From: Bradyrhizobium frederickii
GTDB lineage: Bacteria > Pseudomonadota > Alphaproteobacteria > Rhizobiales > Xanthobacteraceae
Assembly: GCF_004570865.1 (NCBI RefSeq)
Contig: NZ_SPQS01000005.1
Span: 1 to 64,000 of the forward strand
Length of the DNA stretch: 64,000 bases
Direction: 5' to 3'
This document shows, piece after piece, positions 35,277 through 43,056 of the stretch. Below the pieces are notes generated by a model. It was not told the DNA's origin, made no database searches, and worked only from the letters and a program-made list of their open reading frames with translations. Every line of letters starts with the position of its first letter. Within the stretch, counting starts at the first letter, position 1. A program made the position numbers and the translations under genes.

Positions 35277-35300
35277 TGCACTTTGTTGCATGCCGGTGCA
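35277..35300. promoter_or_regulatory. tandem TGCA-N6-TGCA-N6-TGCA, predicted BoxR operator of livHMGF
   Basis: TGCA occurs at 35277, 35287 and 35297, exactly 10 nt apart, with a fourth at 35318. The same TGCA-N6-TGCA arrangement is found upstream of boxC. A GGGCA-AAA-TGCCC hairpin adjoins it. The 370-nt region 35137-35507 otherwise holds only a family A repeat and no gene. Confidence 0.65.
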
Positions 35301-35402
35301 TGCGGGCAAAATGCCCCTGCAAGAAGGCTGCCGCGCCGGCTGGGGCAACCTGCCGCACCCAACACGAGCCGCGCTCTTTTTGGACCCGATGATCTCCATA
35401 CC

Positions 35403-35484
35403 GTCATGGCCGGGCTTGTCCCGGCCATCCACGCCTTAGCGTAGCACAAAGAACGTGGATGCCCGGGACAAGCCCGGGCATGAC
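35403..35484. repeat. family A repeat, CATGGCCGGG subtype
   Basis: GTCATGGCCGGGCTTGTCCC at the left and GACAAGCCCGGGCATGAC at the right form an almost perfect 20-bp inverted repeat; GGCCATCCACG and CGTGGATGCC lie inside. Similar copy at 21400. Confidence 0.85.
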
Positions 35485-35507
35485 GACCTCTTTGTGAGGG
35501 GATGCGT

Positions 35508-35726
35508 CTAGTGCGACGTCATCTGCTGGGGGAGATTATCCGGTTCGGCGAGCACGCTGTCGGCCGTGGAGGCCTCCAGCGCCGCCATCCGGAACAGATA
35601 GGCGAGCGTCGCCAATCCGGTGTCTTCCGCCATTTGCGCCAGCTCGAGCGCCATGTCGGATATGTAGCCGAGAGTCTCGTCCTCGGTCTGCGCCACGATC
35701 TGGCTGTCCCGCATCATGTTCGACAT
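35508..35726 (-). CDS. small protein coupled to the acyl-homoserine-lactone synthase
   Basis: A 72-residue acidic, mostly helical protein (MMRDSQIVAQTEDETLGYIS; LAQMAEDTGLATLAYLFRMA). Its ATG lies one base after the luxI stop codon (TGA-G-ATG), so translation is coupled. No domain or signal peptide is recognised. The reading frame is clean and the residue composition looks genuine. Placement suggests a role linked to quorum sensing, but no function is known to me. Confidence 0.7.
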   Translation of the reverse strand: MSNMMRDSQIVAQTEDETLGYISDMALELAQMAEDTGLATLAYLFRMAALEASTADSVLAEPDNLPQQMTSH

Positions 35727-35727
35727 C

Positions 35728-36387
35728 TCAGGCGCTCTTTCGCTGCGCGGCAGCAAGGCCGCAGAAGTTGGCACGGGCGATACAGTCGATCCGCGGACCG
35801 TCCTGCTGGACCACGCTCGTCATCCCGATACGGTCACGCACGACATCGAGCGATTCCTGGCGGACCTCGATCGTTGCCGCCATGGTCCAGGAATTTTCCA
35901 CCAGGGCCGGTAATCCCAGCGGCACGACGACGAAGCCGATGTCGTGGAACCGCGGCAACCACCAGGTTTCCATGACGAGACAAAGCCGCTCGATGCCCTG
36001 CTCGAGACAGAACTCCTGCGCCGCCGCCATCAATTGCAGATTGAATGCGCCGTCGCGGCGCTCGCGCGAGACGAAGAAGCGTGACCATTCCCAGACCAAC
36101 GGATCCGACGGACAACCGCATACCGACGCGAGATGCGGGAACACCTCGCTCATCATCGTCGGCCTGGTGGTCGGATACAGCCGGGAGCCGCCGAGCACCC
36201 GGCGGTTTTCCAGTGCCAGCAGGTAGACCGCGTCGTCATTGTCGTAGGTATCGATCTCGCGCCCGTCAGGTTTGCGCAGCGCCTCCCATTTCCGCTCCTC
36301 GACAAATATCTCGTGGCGGACCCGGAAATGCTGTTCGAGAACGTCTTCGTAAAGGTGCCGATTGACGGCAGAAATCACATGAATCAT
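35728..36387 (-). CDS. bjaI: acyl-homoserine-lactone synthase (BjaI-like LuxI)
   Basis: Autoinducer synthase. The 219-residue protein holds the invariant LuxI residues R24, F28, W34, E44, D46, D49 and R69. The N-terminus MIHVISAVNRHLYEDVLEQH is as I remember the Bradyrhizobium/Rhodopseudomonas BjaI/RpaI group, whose members use acyl- or aryl-CoA rather than acyl-ACP; BjaI makes isovaleryl-HSL. Which acyl group is used here cannot be read from sequence alone. The start at 36387 follows GGGGGAG; an ATG seven codons upstream is possible. A 22-bp palindrome lies 55 nt upstream, so activation by the adjacent LuxR is expected. Confidence 0.92.
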   Translation of the reverse strand: MIHVISAVNRHLYEDVLEQHFRVRHEIFVEERKWEALRKPDGREIDTYDNDDAVYLLALENRRVLGGSRLYPTTRPTMMSEVFPHLASVCGCPSDPLVWEWSRFFVSRERRDGAFNLQLMAAAQEFCLEQGIERLCLVMETWWLPRFHDIGFVVVPLGLPALVENSWTMAATIEVRQESLDVVRDRIGMTSVVQQDGPRIDCIARANFCGLAAAQRKSA

Positions 36388-36442
36388 GAACTCCCCCATG
36401 GCTCGCAATGCGGGGAAGCCTCAGCGAAAACGGCCGAGCCGA

Positions 36443-36464
36443 CTATTGGGAAATTTCCCAGTAG
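36443..36464. promoter_or_regulatory. lux-box palindrome upstream of bjaI
   Basis: The left arm CTATTGGGAAA is followed by TTTCCCAGTAG, an inverted repeat of 22 bp with a single mismatched pair. It sits in the 86-nt gap between luxR and luxI, where LuxR-type activators bind. Seen directly; binding is inferred. Confidence 0.8.
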
Positions 36465-36473
36465 GCGAATGTT

Positions 36474-37211
36474 TCAGAGATTGATGATTCTGTGGCGGAT
36501 CGCGATCGCGACCGCATGCGTCCGGTTGACGGCACCGAGCTTGCGCGCGGCAGTTGCAAGATGCTCTTCCGCGGTGCGTTGCGTGATGTGCAGGATCTCG
36601 CCGATCTCCCAGGCGGACTTGCCTTGCGAAGCCCAGGCGAGCACCTCGCGCTCACGCGGTGTGAGGCGCGTCGATGGATGCGGCGTCGGATCGAGCAGAC
36701 GGCGGATGTGATCGAAGCCGTACATCCCGATCAGGTGCAGCGCCGGCTTGCTGCGCGCATTGAGATCGAGGTGGACGCCGGCGAGCGAGACGCCGGCCTC
36801 GTAGCCGGTCAAGCCGTGGATCGGCACGACGAAGCCGCGCGACATGCGGAAATCGGCAGCGCGCCGCATCACCTCCACCGCGCCCGGCTCCAGCTCCGGG
36901 TCGTACGGCGCTTCGGACCACTCGAACGGGTTCACCGTCTGCCGGCATTTGCGGATCACGGGATCGACGCGGTCGTAGCTCTTTTGGGTATAGAGGCTGA
37001 ACCACTCCGCCGGCCATTTCTTGGCGAGCACCATCTGGGAAAAGCGCTGCTCGGGATTGGGCAGGCCCGCCACGATGATATGTTCGAAGCCATACCGACC
37101 GAACGCGGCTGCAAGCGCGTCCATGGCGTCCGGAACCTTGGTATAGGTTCCGAGCCCTTCGATGAAGTCGAGCGCCTCGCGGCCATAATCAACGCCATCA
37201 GCGGCGGACAT
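36474..37211 (-). CDS. bjaR: LuxR-family autoinducer receptor (BjaR-like)
   Basis: A 245-residue transcriptional activator with an N-terminal autoinducer-binding domain (about 15-165, WPAEWFSLYTQKSYDRVDPV holds the conserved W, Y and D) and a C-terminal LuxR helix-turn-helix (LTPREREVLAWASQGKSAWE; RTAEEHLATAARKLGA). It lies directly upstream of the synthase gene in the same orientation, as in other Bradyrhizobium bja loci. The start at 37211 is preferred over 37268. Confidence 0.92.
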   Translation of the reverse strand: MSAADGVDYGREALDFIEGLGTYTKVPDAMDALAAAFGRYGFEHIIVAGLPNPEQRFSQMVLAKKWPAEWFSLYTQKSYDRVDPVIRKCRQTVNPFEWSEAPYDPELEPGAVEVMRRAADFRMSRGFVVPIHGLTGYEAGVSLAGVHLDLNARSKPALHLIGMYGFDHIRRLLDPTPHPSTRLTPREREVLAWASQGKSAWEIGEILHITQRTAEEHLATAARKLGAVNRTHAVAIAIRHRIINL

Positions 37212-37379
37212 CGGTGCGTTTCCTGACCTTCGCCCTCGCCTATAGCACGTATTCGCGGGCCGCCTCAATTTCGCAGCGACCGTAGTTTCCCGGTCCTCAC
37301 CCGGCCTGAAGATTCAAACTACTTGTGGCAGAGTTGACGGCACTATACACCTGAACGTGTCCGAAGCGGGAAAACCACG

Positions 37380-37556
37380 ATGGAAGACGAGGACATCGCC
37401 CTCAACAGCGTGCTCGGCCTGGAATTGAATCGCGTGTTTTTCGCCGTCCGCGAAACGGCAAACAAGCAGAAGATCATCGAGTTCGCGCGCGAAGTGCTGG
37501 AGAGCGAGCGTGCGGAGCCGGCCGACAGCATCTCGCCCGAGGGCCCGGCGAGCTAA
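37380..37556 (+). CDS. 58-residue hypothetical protein
   Basis: ATG at 37380 to TAA at 37556 encodes a small acidic protein (MEDEDIALNSVLGLELNRVF; KQKIIEFAREVLESERAEP), predicted mostly helical. It is divergent from bjaR by about 170 nt. No family is recognised. Composition and a clean stop make it plausible, but a purine-rich ribosome site (AAGCGGGAAAA) is only moderate. Confidence 0.45.
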   Translation: MEDEDIALNSVLGLELNRVFFAVRETANKQKIIEFAREVLESERAEPADSISPEGPAS

Positions 37557-37676
37557 AGTGCAATTGCAGCAGGCGCCGCCGATGCTGCTGATCGCGCGAC
37601 GATGCCCTTCCATTCGAACGAACCGATTTTAATCGAAACATTCTGACATTTGCCTCCCCTTCTCCCCGACCACGCT

Positions 37677-37815
37677 CTCGTGCCCCGGACGCAGCGCAGC
37701 GTCTCTTCGACGGTGCGCTGCAGAGCCGGGGCCCATATGACCAAGAACAGCCGCTGTGACAGGGGTCCCGGCTCTGCGCAGCAGCGTTGCACGCTGCAGC
37801 GCGTCCGGGACACCA
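37677..37815. repeat. family A repeat, CGTCCGGGAC subtype
   Basis: CTCGTGCCCCGGACGCAGCG at the left and GCAGCGCGTCCGGGACACC at the right, with GGTCCCGGCTCTGCGCAGCAGC inside, as in the copies at 9399 and 50456. It occupies most of the roughly 365-nt gap before the LysR gene; no other gene is seen there. Confidence 0.8.
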
Positions 37816-37921
37816 GGGCGGTTTGCAGCCTCCGTCCACATCCTCAGACACTTACCGCTGGATGACAGCGCGGCTCTCGTGAGATGATCGCCGCCCCGAT
37901 CCTCCTTCGGACGCCAAGAGC

Positions 37922-38854
37922 ATGATGACGCTGCGCCAGGTCGAAGTGATCCGTGCCGTGATGGTGACGGGCACCATCGGCGGCGCGGCGAAGCTGCTCA
38001 ACGTCTCGGCGCCGGGGATCAGCCGCCTCGTCAAATACACCGAGCGCTCGCTCGGCATCCGCTTCTTCCAGCGCCAGAACGGGCGCTACTTCCCGACGCC
38101 GGAAGCCGAGAACATCTTCGAGCAGATCAACGGCGTCTACAAGAAGGTCGACGATCTCTCCGAGATCATCTCCAAGATCGGCCGTGGCGGGTTGTCCGAG
38201 CTGCGGATCGGCTCGGTGCCGAGCATCTCGCAGGTGATGGTGCCCCGCGCGATCGAGCGCGTCCGGCGCCGCTATCCCGACCTCGGCATCGACATCAACA
38301 TCCTCAAGCTCGAGGAGGCCATCGACTATCTCATGCTCGGCCGCGGCGAGTGCGTCGCGATGAGCTACCGGCTGGAGCATTCCGCGCTCGACTTCATGCC
38401 GCTCGCCTCGGGCGAGCTGTATTGCATCGTGCCGCCCGGCCACGAGCTCGCCGGCCGCAAGCAGGTCTCGGCCGCCGAGATCACCCGCTATCCGCTGATC
38501 GGGATCGATCCCAACGATCCCTACGGCCGGATCATGGCCGGGATCTTCGCGCGCAACCGGCTCGACTACAACATCACCATCCGCGCGCGCTTCGGTACCA
38601 CGGTCTGCGCGCTGGTGAAGGCGGGGCTCGGTATCGCCATCATCGACCAGTTCACCGTGGCTCATGGCGGCTATCCCGGGATCGAGCTCTTGAAGATCGC
38701 CGAGCCGACCCGGTTCGACACCTACATCGCGGTCAAGCGCGGCGCGCCGCTGTCGCTCCATGCCGAGGCTTTCATCGAGGCGCTGCGCGCCGAGATGCGC
38801 GCGGTCGAGCCGTCCCGCGGCAAGGCCGCTTCGGCGCGCGGGCGGAAGAAATAA
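37922..38854 (+). CDS. LysR-family regulator of the shikimate/Liv operon
   Basis: A 310-residue LysR regulator: N-terminal helix-turn-helix (LRQVEVIRAVMVTGTIGGAA, SAPGISRLVKYTERSLG) and a substrate-binding co-inducer domain (about 95-300). It is immediately upstream of, and in the same direction as, the dehydrogenase-transporter operon, and palindromes lie between. Its ligand may be shikimate, quinate or dehydroshikimate; that is inference. The C-terminus is basic and low in complexity (GKAASARGRKK). Confidence 0.9.
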   Translation: MMTLRQVEVIRAVMVTGTIGGAAKLLNVSAPGISRLVKYTERSLGIRFFQRQNGRYFPTPEAENIFEQINGVYKKVDDLSEIISKIGRGGLSELRIGSVPSISQVMVPRAIERVRRRYPDLGIDINILKLEEAIDYLMLGRGECVAMSYRLEHSALDFMPLASGELYCIVPPGHELAGRKQVSAAEITRYPLIGIDPNDPYGRIMAGIFARNRLDYNITIRARFGTTVCALVKAGLGIAIIDQFTVAHGGYPGIELLKIAEPTRFDTYIAVKRGAPLSLHAEAFIEALRAEMRAVEPSRGKAASARGRKK

Positions 38855-38897
38855 CATGATGTTAGGTTTGTCGGCTAAAAGGGTAATTGTGTTAGCC
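38852..38897. promoter_or_regulatory. palindromes between LysR gene and dehydrogenase operon
   Basis: TAACATGATGTTA (38852-38864) is a perfect 13-bp palindrome overlapping the LysR stop codon. It is followed by GGCTAA-N13-TTAGCC (38873-38897), a dyad with the size expected of a LysR box. Both lie in the roughly 145-nt gap upstream of the dehydrogenase start at 39000. Confidence 0.55.
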
Positions 38898-38999
38898 TAA
38901 GGAAAGGCTATCGTCGGGGACCTGGAAGCCCCTTGGCATTGCGCGGGCTTCCCCGCTAATGACCGGCACCGAACGCTCCATTTGAGACGACAGCGAACC

Positions 39000-39887
39000 A
39001 TGTCCACGCGCGGATACGCCGCCAGCAAGAAGCTCCTCACCGGCCTGATCGGCGCGCCGATCGCGCATTCCGCGTCCCCTGCCATGCATGAACGTGCCGC
39101 CGAGGCGCTCGGCCTGCGCGGCCATTATCAGCTCATCGAAATTGCCGGCGCCGATGCGGCCGGCCTTGGCCTGTTGCTGGAAGGCGTGCGGCGGCTCGGC
39201 TTTGCCGGCGTCAACGTCACCTATCCCTACAAGGAAGCGGTGGTCCCGCTGCTCGACGCGCTGGCGCCCGGTGCGGCCGCGATGGGCGCGGTCAACACGG
39301 TGGTCGTCAGAAACGGCCGCCTGACCGGCCACAACACCGACACCACGGGCTTTGCGCGCGCGGTGGCGCCGCTGCTGGCGCCCACGGGTAACGCCGTCGC
39401 GGTGATCGGTGCCGGCGGCGTCGGCAAGGCGATCACGTTTGCGCTGGCGAGCCTGAAGGTTTCCGACATCCGCATCTTCGACAGCGAGCCGGCGCGCGCC
39501 GCGACGCTCGTCTCCCTGCTCGCGCCGCAAGGCGGCGCAAGGGTCGCAAGGGTCGCTGCAAGCGTCGAGGATGCGCTTCATGGCGCAACCGGTCTGGTCA
39601 ACGGCACTCCGGTCGGCATGTTGCCGAACCGGGCCATGCCGGTTGCGGCGGCGCTGCTGCACGAAAAGCTGTGGGTGGCGGATGCCGTCTACTCGCCGCT
39701 GATCACGCCGCTGCTGGCGGCGGCCGAAACCAAGGGCGCGCGGATCATGACCGGGCGGGAGCTCGCGATCTATCAGGCGGCCGACGCTTTCGAATTGTTC
39801 ACGGGGCTTGCCCCATCGACCGAGGTCATGGGACAGGCATTCGACGAGGTGATGGCGGCACGAAGCTCAGCCTATCACGCAGCGTAA
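39000..39887 (+). CDS. shikimate/quinate dehydrogenase, AroE family
   Basis: A 295-residue NAD(P)-dependent enzyme interconverting shikimate and 3-dehydroshikimate (or quinate and dehydroquinate). The AroE catalytic lysine lies in NVTYPYKEAV, whereas biosynthetic AroE usually has NVTxPxK with a different context; AVNTVV, GHNTDTTGF, the nucleotide loop GAGGVGKA and NGTPVGM follow. The YPYK variant and its place in a transport operon ending with a dehydroshikimate dehydratase favour a catabolic role. The chosen ATG lacks a strong ribosome site. Confidence 0.88.
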   Translation: MSTRGYAASKKLLTGLIGAPIAHSASPAMHERAAEALGLRGHYQLIEIAGADAAGLGLLLEGVRRLGFAGVNVTYPYKEAVVPLLDALAPGAAAMGAVNTVVVRNGRLTGHNTDTTGFARAVAPLLAPTGNAVAVIGAGGVGKAITFALASLKVSDIRIFDSEPARAATLVSLLAPQGGARVARVAASVEDALHGATGLVNGTPVGMLPNRAMPVAAALLHEKLWVADAVYSPLITPLLAAAETKGARIMTGRELAIYQAADAFELFTGLAPSTEVMGQAFDEVMAARSSAYHAA

Positions 39888-39945
39888 CCAAAGCGGCCGG
39901 ACACAAGGCCGCGGACCCTATCTGAGGAAAACCGGAGGAGACATC

Positions 39946-41076
39946 ATGAAATCGACCCTGCTGGCAGGCGCCCTGCTTGCCTTCGCGACCGCAACCAGTG
40001 TCCACGCCCAGGCGATCAAGCTCGCCAACGTCGCCGAGCTCTCCGGCGGCGGCGCCACCGTCGGCACCAACTGGAAGAACGGCATCGACCTCGCGATCGA
40101 GGAGATCAACGCCAAGGGCGGCGTGCTCGGCCGCAAGCTGGAGGTGACCCACGCGGACTCTCAGTCCAACCCGGGCGTGGCGCGCGCCCAGGTCCAGAAG
40201 GCGCTCGATGCCGAGCCCTATGTGCTGCTCGGGCCCGGCTATTCCGGCTCGGTGAAGGTCACGGCCCCACTCGCGGCCGAAGCCGGCATCGCGCAGATCA
40301 TGGGCGGCGAGGCCGCCGAGCTGACGCAAGGAGGCAACAAATTCCTGTTCCGCACCTCGTTCGGCCAGCAATCCTCGATGCCGAAGGTCGCGAAATACAT
40401 CCACGACGAGATGAAGGCGAAGACGGTCGCGGTGGTCTGGGTCAACAACGACTTCGGCCGCGGCGGCCGCGACGTCGTGATCAAGGAGCTCGACCGGCTC
40501 GGCTCCAAGGTCGTTGCCGACCTCTCGACCGAAGCGGGCCAGGCCGATTTCGCCGCCGACGTCGGCAAGATCAAGGCCGCCAATCCCGATGCCGTCTTCG
40601 TCTACCTCAACGAGGAAGAGAGCGCGCGCATCCTGAAAGAGCTGAAGCGCCAGGGCGTCACCGCGCCGCTGATGGGCGAGACCACGCTGATCGGCCAGAA
40701 GGTGATCGAGCTCGCCGGCGATGCCGCCAACGGCGCGCGCGGCCATGTCGGCCTCACCACGGATGCGCCGGTCGACCAGATCAAGCAATTCCGCGAGAGG
40801 TTCTCCAAGAAGTACAATTACGTCCCCGACCACAACGGCCTGAAGGGCTATCTCGCCGTCTACATGGTGAAGGCCACCACCGAGAAGATGGGCAAGGTCG
40901 ACCCGAAGAAGTTCGCCGACACGCTGCACGGCCTCACCATCAAGGCCGCGGACGAGCCGGGCATCCTGATGGACGTCACCTTCAGCGACACCGGCGACAT
41001 CGACCGCCAGAGCTTTCTGGTCGAAGTCGTGGAAGGCAAGCAGGTCGTGAAGCAGGTGCTGCCGAAGGTGAAGTGA
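39946..41076 (+). CDS. Liv-type periplasmic substrate-binding protein
   Basis: A 376-residue receptor of the leucine/isoleucine/valine-binding family. A signal peptide (MKSTLLAGALLAFATATSVH) with cleavage near VHA-QA precedes the mature IKLANVAELSGGGATVGTNW. It is followed by its own livHMGF set in the same direction, so this transporter is complete. Context suggests shikimate, quinate or a related hydroaromatic as ligand. GGAGGAGAC precedes the ATG. Confidence 0.9.
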   Translation: MKSTLLAGALLAFATATSVHAQAIKLANVAELSGGGATVGTNWKNGIDLAIEEINAKGGVLGRKLEVTHADSQSNPGVARAQVQKALDAEPYVLLGPGYSGSVKVTAPLAAEAGIAQIMGGEAAELTQGGNKFLFRTSFGQQSSMPKVAKYIHDEMKAKTVAVVWVNNDFGRGGRDVVIKELDRLGSKVVADLSTEAGQADFAADVGKIKAANPDAVFVYLNEEESARILKELKRQGVTAPLMGETTLIGQKVIELAGDAANGARGHVGLTTDAPVDQIKQFRERFSKKYNYVPDHNGLKGYLAVYMVKATTEKMGKVDPKKFADTLHGLTIKAADEPGILMDVTFSDTGDIDRQSFLVEVVEGKQVVKQVLPKVK

Positions 41077-41110
41077 GATCTTCGCCTTTCCCCGCACGCG
41101 GGGGGATATC

Positions 41111-41158
41111 TCTCCTCTCCCTCTCCCCGCTCTTCGCGGGGAGAGGGTCGGGGTGAGG
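41111..41158. repeat. family B half-element: 12-bp hairpin between binding protein and livH
   Basis: CCCTCTCCCCGC (41119-41130) and GCGGGGAGAGGG (41136-41147) form a perfect 12-bp stem with a 5-nt loop. It resembles the CTCTCCCCGC arms of family B repeats. Positioned just after the binding-protein gene in the operon, it could stabilise that message so the receptor is made in excess over the permeases. Confidence 0.75.
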
Positions 41159-41185
41159 GAGAAGACAGAACGGCGAGAGGGAAAA

Positions 41186-42061
41186 ATGTCCAACCTATTC
41201 GATCTTCTGGTCGCGGGGCTCGCCACCGGCGCGATCTATGCGCTGGTCGCGGTCGGCTTCACGCTGCTTTGGCAGACCTCGCAGACCATCAATTTCGCGC
41301 AAGGCGAGTTCGTGATGCTGCCGGCATTCCTGATGCTGGCGGCGATGCATGCCGGCGCGCCGTTCTGGCTCGCGATCATACTCGGCATCCTGCTGTCGAT
41401 GATCCTGCTCGGGCTCGGTTTCAAGCTGCTGCTGGTCGACCCGATGATGCGCCATGGCGTGTTGCCGCTTGCGATTGCGACCATGGCGCTCGCGATCGGC
41501 ATCAAGGAAGCCGTGAAGCAATTCTTCAGCGCCGAGGCTTCGCCGTTCCCGTCGGTCGTGCCGACCGGCGACATCTCCATCCTCGGACACGCGGTCTCGC
41601 TGCAAAGCATCGGTGTGCTCGTCGTCGCCATCCTCGCCGTGGTCGGCCTGACCACGCTGCTCAACCGCACCTCGCTCGGGCATCAGATGCAGGCGGCGGC
41701 GCAGAACCCGACGGTGGCGCGCATCATCGGCGTGCCCGTCGAGCGCATGATCCTGCTGACGTTCCTGATCAACGCCTTCCTGGTCGCGCTGGCTTCGCTT
41801 CTGATCACGCCGATTTATCTGGCCAAATTTTCCTCCGGCGAGGTGCTGGGCCAGGCCGCTTTCATCGCGGCGATCGTCGGCGGCTTCAACCAGGTGCGCG
41901 GCGCCATCGCCGGCGGTCTCCTGATCGGCGTGCTCGACAATCTCGCGGCCGCCTATGTTTCCACCCAATATCGCGCCGCCGTGCCGATGATGTTCCTGAT
42001 CGCCGTGATCCTGTTCCGGCCGCAGGGATTGCTCGGCCGCGCCGAGGAGCGCACGGTATGA
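41186..42061 (+). CDS. livH: Liv-type ABC permease (LivH) of the shikimate operon
   Basis: A 291-residue permease (start at 41186, GAGAGGGAAAA upstream). LivH features include LWQTSQTINFAQGEFVMLPA and GGFNQVRGAIAGGLLIG. About eight membrane segments. Its stop overlaps the start of livM (ATGA), so the operon is translationally coupled from here to 47469. Confidence 0.92.
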   Translation: MSNLFDLLVAGLATGAIYALVAVGFTLLWQTSQTINFAQGEFVMLPAFLMLAAMHAGAPFWLAIILGILLSMILLGLGFKLLLVDPMMRHGVLPLAIATMALAIGIKEAVKQFFSAEASPFPSVVPTGDISILGHAVSLQSIGVLVVAILAVVGLTTLLNRTSLGHQMQAAAQNPTVARIIGVPVERMILLTFLINAFLVALASLLITPIYLAKFSSGEVLGQAAFIAAIVGGFNQVRGAIAGGLLIGVLDNLAAAYVSTQYRAAVPMMFLIAVILFRPQGLLGRAEERTV

Positions 42062-43056
42062 GCAGCTTCGGCAAACCCCTGAAGATCGCGCTCGGCCTCG
42101 CAATCATCGCCGGCCTGATCGTCATCCCCATGAACTTCAACCGCTACGGCCTGTTCATCCTCAGCCAATGGGCGGTGATGAGCATCGCCGCGATGGGCCT
42201 CAATCTCACGCTCGGCTATGCCGGCCAGGTCTCGCTGGCGCAGGGCGCGTTCGTCGGCATCGGGGCCTATGCCGCCGCGATCATGACCACCCATGGCTGG
42301 CCGCTGCCGGCGGCGATCCTGGTCGCGATCCTGCTCAGCTTTGCGGTCGGCTGGGTTCTCGGCTATCCCGCGCTGCGCGTGCAGCACCATTACCTCGCCT
42401 TCGTCACGCTGGCCTTCTCCACCCTCGCCTTCCTGGTGTTCCGCAACGAGAGCTGGCTCACCGGCGGCATCTACGGCATCTCCAACATCCCGCGGCCGCA
42501 CATTTTCGGCCTCGCGACCAACAAGCCCCTCCCCTTCTACTACGTCTGCCTCGGCTCGCTCGCGATCGTGTCGCTCGCGGTATGGTGGCTGATCCGCTCG
42601 CCCTGGGGCCGCGCCTTCATGGCGCTACGTGAAAATCCCTTGCGCGCGCAATCGCTCGGCATCGACACGCGGCGCTACACGCTGATGGCATTCGCGATCG
42701 GCTCGGCGCTCGGCGGCATCGCCGGCGCGCTCTATGCGCCGCTGACGCAATATATCGACCCTGTTCCCTTCAACCTGTCGCTCTCGCTCGACCTGCTGAT
42801 GATGGTGATCGTCGGCGGCGCCGGTTTCTATTTCGGCCCGTTCCTGGGCGCGATGATCGCGGTGCTGCTGCCGGAATGGCTGCGCTTCACCGAAGGCTAT
42901 TATCTGATGCTGTACGCGGTCGCGGTGATGCTGCTGCTGATCTGGTCGCCAACCGGCATTCTGGGAATCCTCGATCGCTATCTCGCCGAACGCCGCACCA
43001 AGGCGGCGTCCGCACTGCGCGCCGTGGCAAAATCGCGCCTGGAGACGGTACAATGA
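42058..43056 (+). CDS. livM: Liv-type ABC permease (LivM) of the shikimate operon
   Basis: A 332-residue permease with LivM motifs LNLTLGYAGQVSLAQGAFVG and IVGGAGFYFGPFLGAMIAV. Overlaps both neighbours by four bases. The 1.8-kb frame that runs through it in another phase is a shadow except for this C-terminal part, and the correct start is the ATG at 42058. Confidence 0.92.
   Translation: MSSFGKPLKIALGLAIIAGLIVIPMNFNRYGLFILSQWAVMSIAAMGLNLTLGYAGQVSLAQGAFVGIGAYAAAIMTTHGWPLPAAILVAILLSFAVGWVLGYPALRVQHHYLAFVTLAFSTLAFLVFRNESWLTGGIYGISNIPRPHIFGLATNKPLPFYYVCLGSLAIVSLAVWWLIRSPWGRAFMALRENPLRAQSLGIDTRRYTLMAFAIGSALGGIAGALYAPLTQYIDPVPFNLSLSLDLLMMVIVGGAGFYFGPFLGAMIAVLLPEWLRFTEGYYLMLYAVAVMLLLIWSPTGILGILDRYLAERRTKAASALRAVAKSRLETVQ

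Noticed and set aside
41269..43056. 595-codon frame spanning livH and livM
   Set aside because: Only its C-terminal part is livM; the N-terminal part is livH read in the wrong phase. The true livM starts at 42058.
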